64,000 nt of DNA from Chiridota heheva (taxonomy: Eukaryota; Echinodermata; Holothuroidea; Apodida; Chiridotidae): positions 914,975 through 978,974 of the forward strand of contig JAIGNY010001257.1 of assembly GCA_020152595.1 (NCBI GenBank). Reading direction: 5' to 3'. A model generated the notes under the pieces. That model saw nothing but the letters and a program-made list of their open reading frames with translations. It had not been told where the DNA came from and made no database searches. Below, piece after piece: positions 20,670-33,281 of the stretch (positions are counted from its first letter, which is position 1; each line of letters begins with the position of its first letter). The translations under genes and the position numbers were made by a program.

Positions 20670-21395
20670 CAGGAATATTCCCGTGAATTTTCATTTTCAT
20701 AGAGGTCTGAAGAAGAAACCAAATTGGAGTACAAACGACTGGTTATATCTTATTCCGTTTTGTAGTTATTTCATTTCAAAGATTCCATACCTGTTTTGAA
20801 AAGTGACCTCGCATTGTACAGTGTGATGTCATAAACTCATAAAGGCAAATCCACAACAATTTGTATGTATTTCTATACAAAGTTAATTATTCACTAGTTT
20901 GGAAATGTGACCTGAGGTCATCAGACCGCATAGCAACTGCGCGCATTCACCTCGCATTCGAGTGAAAACAAAGCGATCAGCTGTGTTTGTTTACATGCCA
21001 TACGTACCGCATACTTTAAACGCATATGGACTTGCCCACGTGTATTGCGCAAAGGTTTGTTTTCACTCAAGCAAATGACGTCATCTCCTGAAAGTGACGT
21101 GGCACCAGCCAAGTGAATTGGAAGCATTTATTGTTTAATTGTTAATGTGGGGTATAATGCACTTAAAAAGAACGGGGTTTGGGAGTTTCATCTACCTTAT
21201 ACAACCTTAATAAAAGAAAAACCCTTTTTTTTATAGCAATACATAGAAATTGTCTTGGATCTGCATATATGACATAACAATGGCACTGTGAGGTCACACT
21301 TTGGGGAAATCTTTTCAATGAAATAACAAGATATCAGCATGGTTTTTACAATTCGTTTTTTTAATAGTCCTCTATCACACTCATAGTCCCATATA
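20670..21395. mobile_element. Fold-back element, copy 2 with longer loop
   Basis: The arms (about 20670-20885 and 21235-21395) are homologous to those of copy 1, in the same left-right order. The loop of about 350 bases is unrelated in length to that of copy 1. Between the two copies (20071-20669) nothing was recognised. Confidence 0.7.
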
Positions 21396-21559
21396 TATCG
21401 TACTGTAATATATTATGTGGGATGGTACATATCAAATTAGGATTATAAAAGTTTTCATCCTTCAGAAAAAGTTAATCCGTATCATACGGATTCATATCCG
21501 TATTCATTTTAATGAATATGCACCCCGACATTTTTTCCCCCTTTAATTCTTCCACAGTG

Positions 21560-21960
21560 TACAATATAAATAGGTTACATTACTCTCTTCATATATCATT
21601 GGCATTACAATTACCTCTCATCAATTTTCTCCAATCACTTTAAGAAAAGGAACTATATTCATTCGTACTCCACCAGATCAACTAATCTCGTTTCTCTTCC
21701 TCTTTGTAGACTTTATTCGACCCAACAAAGTATTCTTTACAGTGGTCTCAAACAATTGAATTGTTTCTGTTTAAAGCACAAGATCTAAAGACTCTTTTAA
21801 GAAATATGTTAAATGATTATTGTTATCTTGCTACTATTAATTGTGTTGTACTAAGTTGTAAATTGTGTATATTTTGTATATGTTTCCTTTTCAATAGTGC
21901 ATATTTTTTATGTTGTGTCCCCTTTTTCCTTCCTTGTATTTTGACCTATATTTTTTTGTA
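21560..21960 (+). pseudogene. LINE ORF2 C-terminal remnant
   Basis: Plus-strand frames encode HSYSTRSTNLVSLPL, then a run resembling QQSILYSGLK and FKAQDLKTLLRNMLNDY, corresponding to the usual C-terminal block of Jockey/CR1-type reverse transcriptases (H-x-YxTR ... SIxYxG ... FKxxLK). At least one frame change. No reverse transcriptase core. Confidence 0.5.
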
Positions 21961-22272
21961 AATTGAAGTTGTTATGTAGTCTGTCTGTTTATCGTTTATC
22001 TTTGTAGAGAGTGAACTCAAGTTTACAAGTTCAACTAGCTTTTTGTGAGTTTGCACCAGCTTTCCTCCTTTTTGTAAATAAAAAGATCTTGCATTGTTTA
22101 TTATTCTGTAGATGGCGAGAAAACTTAGATAACTGTTGTTGTTGAATTGCTGAATAACAAGTTATTTTTACATGTTATTTTTTTTTACAGAAGAAGACTT
22201 TTAATCAACACTATCACTTCACTTGAAGGATGTTTTATATTCAAAAAAATCAAAACAAAAGATAAATTGATA

Positions 22273-22453
22273 AAAAATGTATTTTATATACCAGTGCCAA
22301 ACAGAACTACGTAACAAAGTTCCAGGAAAATATACTCCTAGGAGTATATTTTGCTGGAACTTTGTTACGTAGTTCTGTTTGACACTAGGAGTATATTTTC
22401 CAGGAACTTTGTTACGTAGTTCTATTTGACACTGGTATATAAAATACATTTTC
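22273..22453. repeat. Nested near-perfect palindrome (hairpin element)
   Basis: Outer arms AAATGTATTTTATATACCAG / CTGGTATATAAAATACATTT enclose three alternately oriented copies of a roughly 45-base arm containing AACTACGTAACAAAGTTCC and TATACTCCTA. The arms match almost base for base, so this is a recent inverted duplication or a MITE. Confidence 0.85.
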
Positions 22454-25400
22454 TACGGAATCCTAGCTAATATTTACTTCTCTCGTGTTAGTGTTAAGTT
22501 AGAAAACCTTTCTTGGTACGAGAAACAGAACGGTATGACCGTTACCTAACTACAGAAAAACTATCTAGTATGATGATGTGTGTAATATTACAGTCAATCA
22601 ATGAGTTCTTGAATTTCCACTTTGTCCTAAACAGTGCCATTGCTATAAGATGGAATTCGGGGAGACGTATTCTCTAAAATCCAAAGTGACACCCACATTG
22701 TATATTCACTTTTTATTACCAATTTATATGTACGTATTTGTTTCCTTCATTTTTTGTATCCTTCAACCAAACATTGAGGACGTCACTGCTGTTAGATGGA
22801 TTGATATAGTATCATTTATCTTAATGCAAAACTATTGGGAGCTACTTCATCGCTATTTTAGTTAGTGGTGGATAGATACATTACTATATTCGATAATTAT
22901 TCAATTAGCCTATTTGATTAACCTTGCATTTGGTATAATTATGACATTGTTCAACTACTCTCTTTTTACTATATCTAGGGATCTTTATACTTACTGATCA
23001 AAGACAGAGGAAGAGCTACCGTACTACATGTGTGCGTAGATGTCCAGTGACGTAGTTGGACTTTTTTTTTTTTAATCCAAATGAAGTTCCCGAATTATAA
23101 TAAGATTCAGATTTTTTTTGACATCAGTAATTTTTGAACCATCTTGAAGAAAAATTTGCAAAACACTACAACCCGAATTTTTTGTATTCGATTTATTGGC
23201 TACTGGCTAATAGAGCTGTTGTCCTCGAAGTAGGAACTCGTGCTTGCTCCACATTTGTTATGATTCAGAATCGTTTGTAAAATGAATTAAATTGAACTCA
23301 GTAATGGCAATATACTCGTACTCAGATTTGTAATCGAAGTAGTCAGAAAACTTATCTTAGGTAAAATAAAGAGAACCATATTTCTTCAACACACAATACA
23401 ACTTACCTTGATTTAGCCTAAATCTAAAAAATATACAAGTTGATATGTTGAGTTTTAAAAATGCCACTACTCTAAAGATATTGAGTGTGTTTTAAAGATT
23501 TATGCTATACAATTGTTATAATGATTTTATTTTTAGTATTTTGTCATCTCATTTGGTGACTGTTCACATATTGTCCTCTTCTTCTGTCGTGTTCTTACTG
23601 TAAACAACTTTAATCCACGGATGAACACAGTTTTGGGCTTTGGCATTGTGTACATCTAATCTAATCTAAAGACTATGTAGGTAGAATTTAATGTATTTTG
23701 TGATAGGGAATTAAAACCATAAATGTATGTTGCAGCCAATAGGCATTTAATTTTTTTGGCATGATTTCTGGAATTCTGCTGAAACGTAAATTTGTCTTAT
23801 ATCATTGATGATATGTTTGAAAAGATATCAATATCAAAGTTTGTAAAAAAGGAGAAGGTATTTTAATAAAACTTTGTGTTTTTATTGCAAAATACTTTGC
23901 TGAATTTTTTTGGATGATTCCTTCAACAGCTCAATTGCTATTAGGGTGACGAACTAGTTACAGCAGTAAATTTCGTATACGAAATTGTCTTAAATAACTC
24001 GTCCTTTAAAGTCAATAATAACAAATTGTTTTTAACAGTGCTTGTACAAGAACAAGGATTTCTTAGTTGCGATACATTCATTACGCAGATTGCGTCAAGA
24101 TGTTTGGTATTTCTAACTTCCCTTACACCTTGCGCTTTGGAATGCTATGGTTAATTTCTTAAATTGGGTGTTCCGAACATTCCTTCACATACCGGTACCT
24201 ATACTAATTTGTTCTTCGTATAACTGCCTCAGAGAGCACCGAATTTATGAGCAAAAATCTGATCAAAATTATTGCCAGCTATTGATATGTAAATTTTTGT
24301 CGCTGCTCATGATTATTGTTGATATCGACTGAACATTGAATTTTCCAATTGCCTTTCCTTGCGGTTCGTGTCCACGGAAAATCATTTTAACTTTGCTTCT
24401 TACATAGTATTATCGGATGGAAATATTCATCTGCATAATTTTAACTTTCTACACGTAATCAATGTTACCCTTCTATTATACAATCGACGACACTTTGGAA
24501 CCGGTACAAATATGTTCTATTCAAAAAACTGGGAAAAACTGATTTTCACCTTTCCTGTTGCATGCTTTCCGCTCGGCTGGGAGGTGAAATTTTTTTGAAT
24601 AAAGTGAAAAATGTGGTGAAGCTGCAAGTTGAATATTTTGTGAAAAATTTCCCGAAAATTGACCAAAAGTTCCCGAAAGCATGCCAAAATTTAACAAAAT
24701 TTCGTCACATTTTTCGAACTTGAAGACAAATTCCCGAAAATTAAGGTAATTTCTGAGAGGTGACCCTCTAACGCCCCTGCTCTACGTACCTCGTCTGGTC
24801 CATATACTTTTAGGAGAAACAAAATAGTGAAGAAACTAATTCAATACCTTGTATCAGTTAAGAAATTAAGGTTTCAAATCTCATTCGTGTACAAATGACT
24901 GATGTGGAAAGTCTTCTGTAGATGCTTTCGCCCTCATCCTCACTTTCATCTATTTCTGTATTTGGAAGAATATTATTCTATTTTTTAAATTTGGTGTTTT
25001 CTTCCAAATTTCTTTAGGTGGTAATTTATGATTACCTTACTAGAATCTGTTTCGCTACTTTCCTAAAAAATCTTTTTTTGTTTTTACGCCACAAAATCTC
25101 AGTATGAATTATAGCAGAATATATATAAAGACGCTGAGGTACAACTGGCATGATTTCAGTCGTTTCTACACAAACGAGATGTAACTTTAAATCTTGACGA
25201 AATTTCTGCATTTATACTAAGATATATGATACATGTAACTAAAATCATGGACAAAAGTCTTGCCCATTTTTTCCCGTTATATCCGTTTAAATGTTGGGAC
25301 ATAACTTAGACCTGCAACTTGTAAAATGGGGTCAAAGGGCTGAAAAAAAAGGTCAAATACTTTTGTCTAGAATTTTAGAATTAACTTTACCCCCTCTTTT

Positions 25401-26695
25401 ATCTTAGACCAGGTTTTTGCACGATTTCACCTCTCTTAATATAACTTCCGGTACTGTTGGCAAACTACTTCCTGAATTCGGCTTTAAAAATGTCAGAATG
25501 TTGCTGAAAAACGCCTGTAACTATCTGATTATTTGTTGTATGTAATTATCGCAAGTCTCATGATAGTAGTAATAACTCTAAGATAAAAGGATTGTGAATA
25601 TGGAGGAACAAACAATTGTTATTTATAGGTGCATTTGAGTGTATCATATACTTTACCGTGATCAGTAGTGTAAGTATTCTCCTTTTAAGCAAGTTCTGTG
25701 AAAGAAATGTCGTTTTCTGAAAAATAGGAACCAGACGGAGCAAAATGGTATTTGCCAGCAAACAGATACAAGGGTTTTGCCTGGTACGAATGCAGGAGTT
25801 GAAAGGTTTATGGATAGCGGCCGTGCAGATAATTGGGTGAAGCCAGGGATCGACGGGTTGTACACCCCCCCCCCCTCTCCCCCGCACAACAACAACAACA
25901 AAGATAAATGCGGTTAAAAAATAAACCCAAAAATAAGACCCTTTTTTGCTCTTCTGTTGAATTAAGCTTTCAAAGGTGTAATAGATTAATATTTTGACAG
26001 ATTTTTGAAAATATTTCATCCCATCAGCATGTTTTCTTTGGTAAACCCCCCCCTCCTGCATCAAAAGCATGTTAAATCCTAATACACCACACATTACAAC
26101 AACTTAAGTTAAGGGATGAGGGCAGGGCAGTGACAAATCAAAATTCCCTCACATTTTAACAAGACTCTTCATTTAAATATACATTTTCTTTCAATTGAGA
26201 TAATACAGTACCTTTAAACTTCAGCCAACTGCATTATTACATAATTTACAGCTCAACCTGGCAGTACCACAACTTCCGCCTTTAAAGAAATCAACCTAGA
26301 AATGTTGGTATTCTCAGTCGGGGAATGCAACAAATCTGGGAAATTCCAGATAATCTTGTGGCATCAGACTATTATAAATTTATATGGATTTTGCTATCTT
26401 TGTTAGTTTTAGCTTATTGCAATTTTGTATGATAATGTATATATTGTTTGCCCTTCCTTGATCATGCAGTCATGCCAAATAGTTGCGGCAGCAATCGTAA
26501 CTTGTTGTCCTTTCCCTCATTAGTTTTTATAAAAAAATATTTTATGTTGGGTTACGAAAAAAAGCGCTATTTCGTATTTGTCTTAATTCCTGGAAATATC
26601 TGCAAAGTTTTAGAAAATTTATGGGTTTATTTCCTGAGCCCTAGAAACTATATCTTGTGAAAGCGCTGCCGCAGGGACCTACATGTTATTTTATT
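22454..26695. other. Long non-coding stretch
   Basis: No gene supported. About 24560-24720 resembles a piece of the dispersed repeat at 33.4 and 53.05 kb (GTTGCATGCTTTC, GGTTGGGAGGT-like, AATGTGGT). A C run lies at 25866-25877. A 178-codon open frame at 25558-26094 (minus) has no recognisable domain. Confidence 0.4.
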
Positions 26696-26699
26696 GGAC

Positions 26700-27075
26700 C
26701 CTACCCAGCCAGCATGATTAGTTGGACCCCATACGGGTTTCATTCGGTTGAGGTGGGCTGAACTGAGCTGGCACTTGTCCAATATGGGCCCCATGTGGGT
26801 TACGCGTGGGCAATCAGACAAGGTTTACATATGGGCTATCCACTTGGGGCCATATTGGTTACACAAGAGCAATTACAAACTTTACTGAGCCCACAAGGGC
26901 CCCATATTAGTACCGCAAGTGCTCTTACCGGTTAACCCACCTGGTACCCAGTTGGGCAGCCTAGCCAAAACTGACTGGGTCCCACATGGTCAGCCCACAA
27001 TGACCCCATACATCAGCCCACTTGGGACCCATGCAGGGCCTAACTGTGTGTGCTCAGGCTGGCTAGGTCGGGGAC
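26700..27075. mobile_element. MITE-like element rich in GGGCCCCAT
   Basis: The unit starts CCAGCCAGCATGA and ends with the imperfect inverse (CTCAGGCTGGCTAG), and is internally rich in TGGGCCCCAT, CCCACTTGGGAC and related GC-rich words. Part of the left end recurs at 27299-27345, so it is a repeat family. Confidence 0.55.
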
Positions 27076-27298
27076 ACGTAAAGCTAATGCATAGGGAAAG
27101 TCGCCGGAAAAAGAAAAAAAACGTTCCAAATATTATAAGGGACTTTTCTTTTCCTCATATCTTTTGAGGGGGTAATGCATTTCCGTCATACTAGCAAGGT
27201 GTGCGTTTAGAGTAGCAAATCTCTTTTGATTAAAGATAGTTTCATGTAAATATTCAACGAACTTTTCGAGATATTAATTAACAAAGTTGTGACACCTC

Positions 27299-27345
27299 CC
27301 TAGCCAGCATGAACAGTTGGGCCCAATGCGGGTTTCACTCGGTTC
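27299..27345. repeat. Truncated second copy of the GGGCCCCAT MITE left end
   Basis: CTAGCCAGCATGAACAGTTG and GCGGGTTTCACTCGGTT match 26703-26750 with a few changes, then homology stops. Confidence 0.6.
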
Positions 27346-27985
27346 ACTGTAAAAAAAAGAGGGAAACGTTTTACCCACGAAGTGAGGTAACCAGATTTCT
27401 CCATATGAGGAAACCTAAAATCTACACTGAGTATTAGTGCAAACTTTATTTTGCCAAAGAATGGGTTTTCTCAGAACAGAAGGCCAAAGTGTAACCAGTC
27501 ATTTTATTATATGTGGGGAAGTCCTCTTGACAACCAATCAAAAGTGTCCTTGTTACCACCATGCCGCGCCAATGCAATGCAATGCACAAACTGTATACCG
27601 TATATCAGCTCTAGCTCCGTACTATACTGCTGTGGTGTAGCCTAAGACTACAGCGTAAGTCGATGTAACTACTGCCAGTATTCACAGATATAAGTTGAAT
27701 GTTAAAGACAGAAAAAAAGGGCATAGCAGTTGTCCCACGCTCATCGGCCGTGTTTGACTAGTGTCCTCCATTCGATGGATATGAAGATATGATTTGGTAG
27801 GTATTCAACTGTCCTTAACCGGCGAGACTGCCACACCGTATTTGTCACACAGTACTATTTGTTCCTAACATAGGCCTAACGTTAATTATGATACTCTCTG
27901 CATATGTCCTAGGCCATACTGAAACTAGCCAGCTGTAGCGTTAGGTGTACGCCTAATTCACCAATCAATTTTAACTAATTGAAAC
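27346..27985. other. Non-coding stretch
   Basis: No gene or repeat recognised. Confidence 0.4.
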
Positions 27986-29118
27986 TTAAAGTGGTCCTGC
28001 CATGGAGGTCGGATCTTACGTTAAATATGTTATTTGGATTATTTGATTTGCAAAAATATAACTTTTGTGTGCACAAAATCCCATCGGTTGCAAGAAAAAT
28101 GCATTTTTTGTCACTTTGACGCTTGACCGAATACGTCTCTGACATGAAAATTTAACTGCTCCGCGATTAATAAAAGTTCAAATGAAAAAAACAGACTGAC
28201 GAAAACAAAATAAGACTGTGAGATTCAAATTTGTAACCTCTCGCTCAAAAGACGAACTGGGCTATTTAATCAGTTTAAAAAATTTATGATTTATTTTATA
28301 TATAGTGTGGAATTTGATCGAATGAAGAAAAATCGATGAAATAGAACTGAATTGCAATTATTGTGTCCACATGCTTTTAGCATATCAAAATTGTAAAAAT
28401 AAACTAACAACATTTTCACAATTTCTTCAAAAACATTAAATTCAAGCGCAAAAACGCAAACGGAATTGCGTGAATGAACTATTCAGTTTACGTAGGCTTG
28501 TTGACTAAACGTCAAGCGACAGAGACTTGAACATTGATAAATAAAACTTTATTTTTCCATTAGACGTAAACAATAAAGGTATATGTTGTTGCAAACACTT
28601 TACTTTGATTACACTTAACAAAATATTACTTGCGAAACAGTAAGAATTTCATGCCGATTACGCAGGCTTTGTACTGTAGGACCGTGTCAGGGTTGTAAGC
28701 CTGATCCTTCGTTCTTGTCTGCAAGCGCTTCAAATCAAAAAGGAACGACATCCCTTCATGATGAGAATGTTCTTCATTTATTTTCAAATTGTTTTTTTTA
28801 TAGCTTGAACTTGAAAAGGATCTAAACAGCCCAAAAAACGTTCGCAATCAGACGCTATTCGTACGTGGTTAGCATGTTTGTGATACATTGTTTACGATTA
28901 GCATTTCCTGAAATGACGTAGCAAGCTGTTATGACGTCGAAAATCCCTTTCAACTTTTTTTCGGAGCAAGCAATAAATGATCAATTTTTAAGTCCTTTTT
29001 CATTAAGAAAATTGACTTAGAACAAAGATTTCTTGACGGATTATTGAATTTAGGAATATGAAAAACTTATATCAGGTTAAATCTCATTTTTTTAGAAGGC
29101 ATGGCAGGACCACTTTAA
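27986..29118. mobile_element. Kolobok-like TTAA DNA transposon, non-autonomous (copy 1)
   Basis: TTAA followed by AGTGGTCCTGCCATGG at the left end, and CATGGCAGGACCACT followed by TTAA at the right end, give a near-perfect terminal inverted repeat with TTAA target site. A TTAA site together with the THAP-like remnant in the related copy (30.7-30.9 kb) fits the Kolobok superfamily; this is inference. No transposase remains. Confidence 0.65.
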
Positions 29119-30476
29119 CTGAGTTGGGTAACGTGGCACCTTGACAACAGTTTCGACTTCTTGGTCATTTGGAAAGGTTACCTTTAAGAAATCAATAATT
29201 TTGTGACGTCATAATAATCTTATTGCAGTACTTGTTAATGTACATGTAGCCTAATTTGGCATTCAATAACTACAGGTTTCAAATGATTTTACTGGCTGCA
29301 CAGTACAGGCCTAGGCCCTATAAGTATAACACTTTTATCTCATCAACAAGGCTTTTGGGGTTGGCAAAATTGATTTCAAAGAAAACGAAATGACCAAACT
29401 ATGGTCAAGGTCATAACTTGATGTGTTACGGTAAAAGAATTCTGCAGTTCTGGCCCACATATAATATCCAGATCTGGGCCATATATAATTCCCAGATCAA
29501 AACTAGATTTGTATATCAAATGTACCATCTAATCAAGTTTGTATCTGGCTTCATCTGGCCATATCAAACTTTATTGGTAAATTGTAGTAGATCAAACTGA
29601 CTTTAATTATTAAATGACTTTAACTGGCCATATCAATTTGTATTTGTATATTAAATATAGCATTCAATCAAAATTTATGTCTGGCTTGATCATTACAGAT
29701 CAAACCTTTTTGCATATTAAATGTAGCATTCAATTGATTTCATATCTGCCTTGATCTGGACAGATCAGGCTAATTTGTATATTAAATGTAGTATTTAATC
29801 AAGCTTATACATAACTTGATCTGGCCATATCAAACTTTATTTTTAGATCAAACTGACTTCAATCAAAGTTATATCTGGCTGTATCTGGCCAGATTAGACT
29901 TAATTCTTTATCAAGTTTCCTTTATATTGTATTTCTATCTAGCTTGATCTGGTCATATCAAACTTTATTTACCCAGATATAAACTTTATGAATGCCAAAT
30001 CTAGACATGATCAAATTTGTTGAAAAAATTGTGTTATCTTGCAAATGGTCAGTATAGATTGGAGATTTTATTGACTAAGATTTTCAATTCTTTATCAAGA
30101 GTCTCAATTTGACCAAGGTCTACCAAAGTGGTGAGTGAAAATAAACATTTTTGTCATGGCCTGGATGAAAGGTTTAATAACATTTTTTAATAGAACAACA
30201 CACTTCTTTCAAGGAAATTATTTCCACAGTGTTCCACAGCTCTCTGAGCCCTCTCTTAGAAAACCACAAAACCTTTTATAATCAAAAAGTACATACAATT
30301 TATAATGTATAAGATACGCCACAACATTAGAGCTCCCATATGCATGCTGTTAAATGCAAACAATTTCATTATAATCAATCACAGAATTTATTCATTACAA
30401 CATCTCCTAATTAGATTGTTATAATGTTTTTAAGACCAAATAACCCTATATCTAGTTCTATATCTTAGTTCTATAT
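28051..30476. repeat. Tandem segmental duplication, unit 1
   Basis: Direct repeat of about 2.4 kb, present again at 30477-33281 with about 90-95% visual identity. The left breakpoint lies inside the Kolobok-like element, so unit 2 has its right end but not its left end. Unit 1 lacks about 370 bases found in unit 2 at 30545-30915. It includes the GATCTGGCCATATCAAAC cluster at 29440-29980. Confidence 0.9.
29440..29980. repeat. Cluster of CTTGATCTGGCCATATCAAAC motifs (unit 1)
   Basis: The motif TTGATCTGGCCATATCAA-CTTTATTT and shortened forms recur about every 50-70 bases in diverged copies. It is itself nearly palindromic (TTGATCTGG...ATATCAA). The same cluster is at 32260-32800 in unit 2. Confidence 0.7.
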
Positions 30477-33281
30477 CAAAAATATAACATTTGTCTGCAC
30501 AAAATCCCATCGGTTGCGAGAAAAATGCATTTTTCATCATCTTCACGCAAAAACCCAGAATAAGGCTCAATGCGCAATGACGTCATTTTGGGAACGACTG
30601 TATGTAAACGATGCAACGTATAACGTGTGGCCGCCATTGTAATTTCACAACTAGTATCGACAACATATTTGTTTGTTCTTCTGAAATATTACTTTTCCAA
30701 GCAATTATTAAACAAAATGCTGCAGCGTTGTGTTAGTTGGAGGATGCAGTAATATAAATTCTCAAACTAAAAGTGTTGATCAATGGCAAAGGGCAACAAA
30801 ATGAGACAATTCTGGATGTGTTTTGTACACTTGACATGAAGCGAGTTTTCGGGGCTTACCAGGTACAGTGTCATATTCACACCAGATTGTTACCCCTGTT
30901 CTGTTAGATTTTAACAGTAGCTTGACCGCATACGTCTCTGACATAAAAATGTAATTGTTCCGCGAGTAATAAAACTTCAAACGAAAGAAACTGACTGACG
31001 AAAGCAAAATAAGACTGTTAGATTCAAATTTGTAACCTTTGTCTCAAAAGATGAAGCCGTAACCGACTGGGCTACTTAATCAGTTCAAAATTTATATAAT
31101 TTATTTCATATATAGTGTGAAATATAATCAAATGAAGAAAAATCGATAAAATAGAACTGAATTGCAATTATTGTGTCGGCATGCTTTCAGCATATCAAAA
31201 TTGTAAAAATAAAGTAACAACATTTTCACAATTTCTTCAAAAACATTAAATTCAAGCGCAAAAACGCAAACGGAATTGCGTGAATGAACTATTCAGTTTA
31301 CGTAGGCCTGTTGACTAAACGTCAAGCGACAGAGACTTAAACATTGATAAATTAAACTTTATTTTTCCTTTAGACGTAAAAAATAAAGGTATATGTTGTT
31401 GCAAACACTTTACTTTGATTACACTTAACAAAATATTTCTTGCCAAACAGTAAGAAATTTCATGCCGATTACGCAGGCTTTGTACTGTAGGACCGTGTCA
31501 GGGTTGTAAGCCTGATCCTTCGTTCTTGTCTGCAAGCGGTTCAATTTAAAAAGGAACGGCATCCCTTCATGATGAGAATGTTCTTCATTTATTTTCAAAT
31601 TATTTTCATCATAGCTTGAATTTTAGAAGGATCTGAACAGCCCAAAAAATGTTCGCAACCAGACGCTATTCGTACGTGGTTAGCATGTGTGTAATACATT
31701 GTTTACGATTAGCAGTCCCTGAAATGACGTAGCAAGCTGTTATGACGTCGAAAATCCCTTTCAACCTTTTTTCGGAGCAAGCAATAAATGATCAATTTTT
31801 AAGTCCTTTTTCATTAAGAAAATGGACTTAGAACAAGGATTTTTTGACGGATTATTGAATTTAGGGATATGAAAAACCTATATCAGGTTCAATCTTAATT
31901 TTTTAGAAGGCATGGCTGGACCACTTTAACTAAATTGGGTAACGTGGCACCTTGACAACAGTTTCGACTCGTTGGTCATTTGGAAAGGTTACTTTTGAGA
32001 AATCAATAATTTTGTGACGTCATATTAATCATATTGCAGTACATGTTCATGTACATGTAGCCTAATCTGTCATTTAATAACCACAGGTTTCAAATGATTG
32101 TACTGGCTGCACAGTATAGGCCTAGGCCCTATAAGTATAACACTTTTATCTTATCAACAAGGCTTTCGGGGTTGGCAAAATTAATTTCAAAGGCTTAAAT
32201 TAAATAAAATTAACAAACTATGGTCAAGGTCATAACTTGATGGGTTACGGTAAAACAATTCTGCAGTTCTGGCCCACATATAATATCCAGATCTGGGCCA
32301 TATATAATTCCCAGATCAAAACTAGATTTGTATATCAAATGTACCATCTAATCAAGTTTGTATCTGGCTTGATCTGGCCATATCAAACTTTATTTGTAAA
32401 TTGTAGTAGATCAAACCGAGTTTAACTGTTAAATGACTTTAACTGGCCATATCAATTTTTAATTGTATATAAAATATAGCATTCAATAAAGTTTATGTTT
32501 GGCTTGATCATTACAGATCAAACCTTTTTGCATATTAAATGTAGCATTCAATTGATTTTGTATCTGCCTTGATCTGGACAGATCAGGCTAATTTGTATAT
32601 TAAATGTAGTATTTAATCAAGCTTATACATAACTTGATCTGGCCATATCAAACTTTATTTTTAGATTAAACTGACTTCAATCAAAGTTATATCTGGCTGT
32701 ATCTGGCCAGATTAGACTTAATTCTATATCAAATTTCCTTTATATTGTATTTCTATCTAGCTTGATCTGGTCATATCAAACTTTATTTACCCAGATATAA
32801 ACTTTATGAATGCCAAATCTAGACATGATCAAATTTGTTGAAGAAATTGTATTATCTTGCAAATGGTCAGTATAGATTGGAGATTTTATTGACTAAGATT
32901 TTCAATTCTTTATCAAGAGTCTCAATTTGACCAAGGTCTACCAAAGTGGTGAGTGAAAATAAACATTTTTGTCATGGCCTGGATGAAAGGTTTAATAACA
33001 TTTTTTAATAGAACAACACACTTCTTTCAAGGAAATTATTTCCACAGTGTTCCACAGCTCTCTGAGCCCTCTCTTAGAAAACCACAAAACCTTTTATAAT
33101 CAAAAGTACATACAATTTATAATGTGTAAGATACGCCACAATATTAGAGCTCCCATATGCATGCTGTTAAATGCAAACAATTTCATTATAATCAATCACA
33201 GAATTTATTCATTACAACATCTCCTAATTAAATTGTTATAATGTTTTTAAGACCAAATAACCCTATATCTAGTTCTATATC
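30477..33281. repeat. Tandem segmental duplication, unit 2
   Basis: Second copy of the 28051-30476 segment, carrying the extra 370-base THAP-like region. The right end of the Kolobok-like element is at 31929. Beyond 32832 it continues into a longer repeat that recurs at 52.5 kb. Confidence 0.9.
30715..30900 (+). pseudogene. THAP-type zinc-finger remnant
   Basis: Across two frames the plus strand encodes pieces resembling a THAP DNA-binding domain: a Cys-containing VGGCSN near 30745, WQRATK/FWMCFVHLT about 30790-30835, and SEFSGLTRYSVI about 30845-30880. THAP domains accompany Kolobok and P-type transposases. The gene is badly broken and short, so the call rests on weak similarity and on the TTAA-type element around it. 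Confidence 0.35.

Noticed and set aside
24359-24598. 79-codon open frame
   Set aside because: No domain, no upstream signal, and its end runs into a dispersed-repeat fragment.
25558-26094. 178-codon open frame on the minus strand
   Set aside because: No recognisable domain, contains poly-Val and poly-Gly from a low-complexity stretch, and overlaps another open frame of similar length. Likely chance.
30780-31007. 75-codon open frame on the minus strand
   Set aside because: Lies opposite the THAP-like remnant and shows no domain of its own.
29418-32425. Two near-identical open frames of about 60 codons (29418-29600 and 32237-32425)
   Set aside because: They are the same non-coding segment in the two duplication units; identity reflects the duplication, not selection on a protein.
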